Assembly (NCBI GenBank): GCA_031841125.1 | Contig: CM063114.1 | Location: 45,777,574-45,841,573 of the forward strand | DNA: 64,000 nucleotides | Source of the DNA: Acanthococcus lagerstroemiae | Lineage: Eukaryota > Arthropoda > Insecta > Hemiptera > Eriococcidae | Direction of reading: 5' to 3' | Program-made: the position numbers and the translations under genes | In this document: positions 58,301-64,000 of the stretch, piece by piece | Numbering within the stretch: the first letter of the stretch is position 1 | Layout: each line of letters opens with the position of its first letter | Notes under the pieces: model-generated | What the model was told of the DNA's origin: nothing | Seen by the model: only the letters and a program-made list of their open reading frames with translations | Database searches by the model: none

Positions 58301-58912
58301 TGGGGGATAATTCGTTTCACCTCGAAATAAGCTAGATTTGAGTCCTTGAAAATACTCGTTTGTCTCATCTCGATCCGATTTCGAAATTAAAAAAGTAGGG
58401 GGCGATTCGTGACCTACTGTATGGATAAGTACGAATGTAGAGGAACAGGTCAGGGGTAATTATTATTTCTCTTGTTCGTAAAACTCGATGACTGTGAAAA
58501 CATATCGAAAATTTTACGTTCCTGCACACAAGCCTGTGTTATGGATGACAGTATACATAGTTATTTTGAACCCCTATCCCTTCCTTTACTGTATTTTTGG
58601 GATAGATGCGAAAAAATTACAGAAGATCTTTTTATGGAGAATTCAGTGAGCTTCGATTTTTGTATTCACTATTTTACATTGTAAGCTGCACTGTGCTGGT
58701 TCCGGTTATAGATTAAACACTGATTTGTATTCCCTGTGGATCCAGGAGGGTCTGAGGCAGGGACGAAAATAAGGGGGCACGGGGCAAATGGCTCCCAAGC
58801 AGGCGCGGATTTAGAAAAAGGAGATGGGGGTACAGTAGCAGCGATGCATATTGATTAACTGTTGCTTTTATGTTGGCAGGGGTGTGGGGGCGGGGGTGCT
58901 CCCGGAAAAGTA
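58301..58912. other. No feature seen
   Basis: AT-rich to G-rich intergenic sequence with shadow ORFs only. Confidence 0.3.
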
Positions 58913-59320
58913 CAGTAGAACTCCGTTTATCCGCACTCCAGTTATCCGCAACTTCAATTAACCGCACAGCGCAGAAAAATGACGCAACAACGCAAATTCT
59001 AACTTGTTCAACGTAACTTGTTATAAATCTATACAATATCCGTATGTACATGCATGCAAAGATGTAGTTTTATAAAGGATGAGAGACCTGGCAGCCAGGA
59101 AAAGACGTGAGAATTTACGCCAAAAACCAACTACTGATTTTGTGCATACTTTTACTGAATAAATGTACTTGCCGTATGTGCTTCTTACGTATTAAATCAT
59201 CAACATATTGCATGCAATGTACACATTTTCGCTTTAAATCAATGACATTCGATTAACCGCAAATTTCGTTATCCGCAAAAGCTCGTGCATCAATTAGTGC
59301 GGATAAACGGAGCTCTACTG
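58913..59320. mobile_element. pogo/Tigger-like MITE with TA target sites
   Basis: 408 bp with inverted ends CAGTAGAACTCCGTTTATCC and GGATAAACGGAGCTCTACTG, each flanked by TA (58911-58912 and 59321-59322). Inner repeats AACCGCA and TTATCCGCAA recur in both halves. A CAGTNGA…TATCCG terminus with a TA duplication is typical of pogo/Tigger-type Tc1-mariner elements. No transposase. Confidence 0.88.
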
Positions 59321-59322
59321 TA

Positions 59323-60461
59323 TTTCATCTGATGTGGGATACGTAATGATGAATATATAGATGCGTTATTATAGATTTGTGGCGTGTGATAAGCGTACAA
59401 TTCATTATTTTAATTTATTTTCCCCTATTATTGCGTTAAAAATTTCGACCAAGGGGAGGCATGTACCCCCATGCCCCCTGGATCCGCTACTGCTTCCAAG
59501 CCTCCGCCGGAGTTGGGAAATTTTAGTAGACGGGTCAAAAGTTAATTAGAAAATCTAACAAGTCAGAAACTTTTTTTTTTTTAAGCCAATACTTAAACAA
59601 ATTTTGATACTTAGGAATTCTTCAGTTAAGTCAGTTGGGAATTTAACAACTTTTGCCCCTCCAGAAAAAGTTCTTCGCTACGTCCCCGGTCTGAGGATGA
59701 GCTCCAAACTTGTTAAAACTGCATGAGCCTTACGTTTTTCAGTTCCAACATACCAGGTTTCACGCTTGCAAGATAAAATGCATGATTTTTTTCTACCAAT
59801 CAACCGCACTATTTCACCTTTGACCTCACAAGATGCCCATTCCAAGCGTGATTCTTTCTCACAAGTGACTGACTTTCTCTATGTTACTTTTATTAGTTAA
59901 AAGGAGCAAAAATACGATAAAAACTAATGTCAATACCGAAGTAGGTATAAATAATTATATTGCATGGTCAATGAACTTTCTGAAATAAACTATGTATTCT
60001 GTCGAGAGTGGCCTAAATAGGGAAGAGATAAAAGATGAAATAAATCTAATAGAGGAAACTAATGTAAAAAACAATAGAAAATTGTAAGGTAATCGGAAAA
60101 GAGGAAGAAAGAAAATTGTAAAGGAAAGAGCTACAGCAGTAATTGTACATACATTTATCGACTTGTAACATGATACATACCTACAATTGCAGTCCGATTT
60201 GGCCACCTTCAGTATTACTTATGAGTATGCACAATATTATTGCACACTTTTTTGTATCGGATGTGTAGGCTGGCAGGTTTGGTATCCACCAATCTACCTT
60301 AGTCTCAGGTTGATAGAACCAGTTTTTTCGTCTTCAAATCAACCGCTATGTGTAGATACATAATACAACTTTGCCAACTCCAACCAACTGAAAAAGCGGT
60401 TTCATGAAAACCAATTTCCAGTCAAGTTTTGCAGGCGATGGCAAGTATTGTATCAGCCTCT
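59323..60461. other. Intergenic upstream of gene E, no feature seen
   Basis: AT-rich, with no supported ORF or repeat. It presumably includes distal promoter sequence of gene E. Confidence 0.3.
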
Positions 60462-60500
60462 CTCTTTTTCTCGCTTCTCTCTTTCTCTCTCTCTCTCGTT
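60462..60500. repeat. TC-rich microsatellite upstream of gene E
   Basis: A CTCTCTTTTTCTCGCTTCTC-type pyrimidine run about 220 bases before the start codon of gene E. Such CT/GA tracts are common in insect promoters, where GAGA-type factors bind; a regulatory role here is only a possibility. Confidence 0.6.
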
Positions 60501-60716
60501 ATACAGGACGAGTCGATGTCTCTCCACCGGTTTTCAGTGCGCACGCGCAAGGCCACAACTGGTCACAACACATGCTTGAGACCAACATGATACCGTTTAC
60601 CGATGCCAGTTTTCGAATAACAAGTCTTAATTTGTATCGAGTGTCGGAATTTATTGACATGTGTCAGTGTTCCTATTTATTTCCGACGATATTCTTACTA
60701 TTTGTATTTTTCAAAA

Positions 60717-61729
60717 ATGTCTAAGAAACCGCATAGCACCATGGAAGAGAACACTCCGGCCAAGTCTAAAGATGACATGTTCAACTCGGAAACATCACTA
60801 GTATCGAATAAAAGGGGTACGTTAGGGTATATCTTACCTATTTGTTTACTAATGAGTAGGATTATTGGCAAAAATAATTTACCCCAGTTGATTCTCACTG
60901 GCTTACCAATAGTTTTAATTTTCCAGTCTCGCTATCCAAACTGAGATGGCTGCTGATGGGAATATTCGTGATGCAAGAAACTGTACTCGCCTTTCAGTAC
61001 ACTCAGCTTTCAATTATCAATAACGTGTTGGTTCACTACTATAATACTTCAGCCACATTGGTCGAGTGGACGAGCCAAGTGTATTCATTATGTTGCATTC
61101 TCATTGCTCTTCCTTCTGCTCATTTACTCAACAAAATTGTAAGTAGGTGAAATTGGTACTGAATAAAAATATTCTACCTGTATAAAGGAGTCATGACATC
61201 ACCAGAACGCTGGTTATCAATATTGGGGGAAAGAACCAAAATGAAATACATGTAGTCTAATGGAAAGTTGACGAATTTTTCTATTTACGTCGAAATTTCT
61301 CGAAAGTAAGTGGAATTACGTGAAAAATGATAAGAATGAAATTTGCAGGAAACGGAATTTACATTTTTATAAAGCAACTTCCGTAGTTAGGTCAATGCAA
61401 TAGTATTTTCACTGCAGCTTTCTAGTTTTCAATTCGCCCCTATTCCTTCCATAGTCATTACAAAAGCTGACTGTACTTCTAACTTCTTTTTTTTTTTCCT
61501 ACAGGGAGCCAGGTACATGGCGATAATTGCTAGTACGATTGCGTGTGTAGGAACATGGATAAAATTATTGGCTGTTGGACCAGACCGATTTATGCTTCTA
61601 ATGATCGGACAAGTTCTGGAATCAATTGCCTACGCCATTTGCTATGGAATGCTAGCACTGATACCTGCCTATTGGTTTGGTACGAAGGAAATCTCTTTTG
61701 CCGGGAATTTGTCGGTGATGGGTATACAG
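60717..61729 (+). CDS. FLVCR/SLC49-type MFS transporter, gene E (5' part, 3 exons)
   Basis: N-terminal third of a transporter on the opposite strand from A-D. Exons: 60717-60816 (100 nt, ending phase 1), 60927-61138 (212 nt) and 61505-61729 (225 nt). The second and third have exactly the lengths and phases of gene A exons 2 and 3. Reading: MSKKPHSTMEENTPAKSKDD, then LSKLRWLLMGIFVMQETVLA, LVEWTSQVYSLC, GTWIKLLAVGPDRFMLLMIG and YWFGTKEISFAG. The start at 60717 (CAAAAATG) is preferred over an in-frame ATG at 60654 because it matches gene A in length. The usual ARFTxxWFG loop reads ALIPAYWFG. The donor at 61730 (GTTAGT) is followed by 2.3 kb without a recognisable exon 4, so the gene continues beyond the window or is truncated. 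Confidence 0.85.
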
Positions 61730-61996
61730 GTTAGTGTTGATTTTCAGCCGTGTAGTCATTTTTAGATAATGTATCTTAATTCTTGATCCAGTCTTGCAAA
61801 TATTCCTTGCACCTTTAGAGACAAATACTTAGTAGATAGATCTTCTTTTTGTGTGGCGAAAAAAGCGATGAATGCGATATCGTTGTTGGTTATCTCTGAC
61901 CTTCTGTTATCATAGCGTTTCGGTTACTGTGTAACTTATAAATTAAGATTGTGTGGGTGTGTGCCTGTCTGCTTGGGTTAACTGCTAACACCTATC
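61730..61996. other. Intron 3 of gene E or flank, no feature
   Basis: No exon resembling the fourth exon of the other copies (FLIPP/FLLP followed by an acidic-basic helix) is found here. Confidence 0.35.
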
Positions 61997-62460
61997 ATGG
62001 AGTCTCTGGCAATTAATGAAATGAAAATCTTTTACCAAAACGTAAGAGGCCTGCGAACAAAACTTTCTGATTTTTACATCTCAGTTCTAGCAAACTCATA
62101 CGATATAATTTTTTTAACCGAAACGTGGCTCACTTCAGATATCTGTAATGGAGAACTAATGGATGAGAGATATGTAATTTACAGAAGTGATCGACAATAC
62201 TGTCAGCTTGGTATTGGAAAGGGCGGTGGGGTACTGGAGAGATACCCTCAACGCTGGTACAAACGGTTAATTGCGACTGCCTACTATTCGAGTCTATACT
62301 CGTAAGGGTGTACCTTCCAAGCTTGCCCCCTCTCTTAGTAGGAGCTGTATACTTTCCACCAGCAACGAATAGGGATATATACTGGCACTTCTACGACTCA
62401 GCCAAATTCTCATAGGAGAAAAAAAATTATAATACGTTAATCCTTGGCGACTTTTAACAT
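61997..62460 (+). pseudogene. LINE endonuclease (APE-type) fragment
   Basis: Begins MESLAINEMKIFYQNVRGLR, then YDIIFLTETWL, RYVIYRSDRQ and GKGGGV. These are the first blocks of the AP-like endonuclease of Jockey/I-type non-LTR retrotransposons (N, then the catalytic Glu of TETWL). After a frameshift it resumes with LLVGAVYFPPATNRDIYWHF and LILGDF before a stop. RT is absent. Same strand as gene E, in its presumed intron 3. Confidence 0.8.
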
Positions 62461-62494
62461 TCCACGCTATGGATTATTAGGCTGTATTTCTACG

Positions 62495-63490
62495 GCCCCC
62501 CCAAAAAGAGGTAGGGGGTTGGAATTAGCGGCACAAATTCTATTGTAATTTGTGCTAATTGTGCTCCGAAGTCCCAGAATTTGTGCCGCCTCCCGTGGGT
62601 CTACATTTTAATAAAAAGTTTGGGGGGGCCAGGGAAATGTTGGCCCCCCAAATGAAGATAGGGGGTTGGAATTAGCGGCACAAATTTTATCGTAATTTGT
62701 GCTAATTGTGCTCCGAAGTCCCAGAATTTGTGCCGCCTCCCGTGGGTCTACATCTTAATGAAAAGTTTGGGGGGGCCAAAGAAATGTTGGCCCCCCCAAA
62801 TGAAGATAGAGGGTTGGAATTAGCGGCACAAATTTTATCGTAATTTGTGCTAATTGTGCTCCGAGGTCTCAGAATTTGTGCCGCATTTTCTGGGCTCACA
62901 GTCCAGTGCTCAATTTGGGGGGGGGGCTGGAAAAATTATGATATTTTAAAAAAACGATCTTCAAAAGGAGAGATTAACTGGTTTCTGCTGTCACCGAATT
63001 AATTTTTCAGGTTCTTTTCATGGTATCTCATATCCTACCCCAATTTTGGGAGATGCACCCATTCTATCCAAAGTTTTGTTGTCTTTGTTCATACTTTTTT
63101 TAAACTCATGAGGCGAAAGTGCGATAGTTTCAGGCAACGACACTTCTGTTTTTGCGCATTGGATTTGGCAACAATGATAACGAAGAAACCAGTGGTGAAA
63201 GTAAAAAAAGTGTGGATATGGGCCACAACCCCCCCCCCCAAAGAAAGGGGTGGGGGCTCGGGTGTGATGGCACGAATTTTTACCTAATTTGTGCTAAATG
63301 TGCTCGAGGTTCCCACAATTTGTGCCCCCTTCCTTGGACCTACAGCCCAAAAATAAAATGGAGGGCGGTGAAATGTTAGCCCACCCCCCAAACAAAGGTG
63401 GGGTCTCAAAAATAGTGGCACAAACTTGTATTTTATTTGTTCTGATTGTGCTCAAGGGTCCCACATTTTGTGCCTCCTTCTTTGAACGTT
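62495..63490. repeat. 147-bp satellite array
   Basis: At least three well-kept units start GGAATTAGCGGCACAAATTY at 62521, 62668 and 62816 (steps 147 and 148). Two diverged units follow (TGGCACGAATTTTT near 63268 and TGGCACAAACTTGT near 63414). Each unit carries an inverted pair GCGGCACAAATT…AATTTGTGCCGC and a G-run/C-run pair (GGGGGGGCC, GGCCCCCCC). The same unit occurs at 41750-41975. Confidence 0.9.
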
Positions 63491-63497
63491 GGAATTG

Positions 63498-64000
63498 GTT
63501 GTTATCTCATCTATTTGGAATTTGGAAAATTTGAAAAATTTTTCCATACTTACATCAGGCATTTTTTTGGGCGAGAAAATTTTCCGAGAATTTCGGGGCC
63601 CGAATCCGGCGAAATAGGATCGAATTGCCGAGACGAATTCAGAACCGTCGTCAAAATTGATTCGCAGGCTATTTCTGACCCCGTATAGCCCGGCCCCCAG
63701 TTTACCCACTTTTTTGACTGTATCTCGGCAACGGAGGGTCAGCGCCTGAATTGGTCGACGAATTCGAACTCAGCGCGAAAAATTGAGTAATAATTTGTTG
63801 TTATCTCATCTTTATGGAATTTCGGTAATTTTGAAAACTTCTCCATACGTACATCAGGCATTTTTAAGGGCCGAAAAATTTTCCGAGAGTTTCGGTGCCC
63901 GGATCCGGCGAAATAGAATCGAAATGCCGAGACGAATTCAGAACAATCGTCAAAATTGATTTACAGGCTCTTTCTGAGCCAATATACCCCTCGCTCCCAT
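63498..64000. repeat. 299-bp tandem repeat, truncated by window end
   Basis: GTTATCTCATCTNTNTGGAA begins at 63501 and 63800. Downstream blocks ACATCAGGCATTTTT, GAAAATTTTCCGAGA, CCGGCGAAATAG and GCCGAGACGAATTCAGAAC repeat in the same order. The first unit is complete and the second runs into the window end. Probably a satellite; more copies are expected to the right. Confidence 0.85.

Overview
The window looks like nuclear DNA from an arthropod, most likely a hemipteran-type insect. It is AT-rich, its genes are split by spliceosomal introns, and it is heavily loaded with eukaryotic transposable elements (Penelope, RTE-like, RNase H-bearing LINE, Ty3/Gypsy, hAT-, Mutator- and pogo-type elements, tRNA-derived SINEs, foldback MITEs, satellites). 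The species-level guess is inference. A 500-N scaffold gap lies at 43138-43637.

The main biological content is a tandem cluster of FLVCR/SLC49-type major-facilitator transporter genes. Three appear complete on the minus strand: gene A (9066-16308, 8 coding exons, 458 aa), gene B (27861-35155, 7 exons, 456 aa) and gene D (47887-56074, 7 exons, 456 aa). A fourth, gene E, begins on the plus strand at 60717 and runs off the window after three exons. A fifth copy, C, survives only as two damaged exons (42460-42713 and 36694-37038) separated by a nest of retrotransposons. Exon lengths and phases match closely between copies: B and D have identical exon lengths (282, 225, 142, 203, 104, 111, 304 nt), and A and E share the 212- and 225-nt exons. 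A and E carry an extra phase-1 intron near the N-terminus that B, D and C lack, which splits the cluster into two structural subfamilies.

Layout. 1-4260: tail of an unidentified plus-strand locus, with coding-like degenerate repeats, a possible acidic last exon at 1888-1955 and a long AT-rich 3'-UTR-like tail. 4260-9065: MITE-rich intergenic DNA. 9066-16308: gene A, with a 4.8-kb first intron holding a 300-bp palindrome and a ~1-kb DNA transposon. 16309-27860: intergenic, with an inverted Penelope-like element, an RNase H-bearing LINE interrupted by a DNA transposon, a tRNA-derived SINE and a Mutator-like remnant. 27861-35155: gene B, whose introns hold two hAT-like elements with 8-bp target-site duplications and several MITEs. 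35156-47886: graveyard of copy C, with a DNA element, an RTE-like LINE split by a Gypsy element, a SINE, a satellite fragment, the gap, a GC-rich Ala-rich island, more MITEs and a SWIM-type host/TE gene fragment. 47887-56074: gene D. 56075-60716: degenerate repeats and a pogo/Tigger-like MITE. 60717-61729: start of gene E. 61997-64000: LINE endonuclease fragment, a 147-bp satellite array and a 299-bp tandem repeat.

The transporter genes are predicted 12-TM membrane proteins. Vertebrate relatives move choline, ethanolamine or heme, but the substrate here cannot be read from sequence. No prokaryotic system, CRISPR array, rRNA gene or convincing functional tRNA gene was seen.
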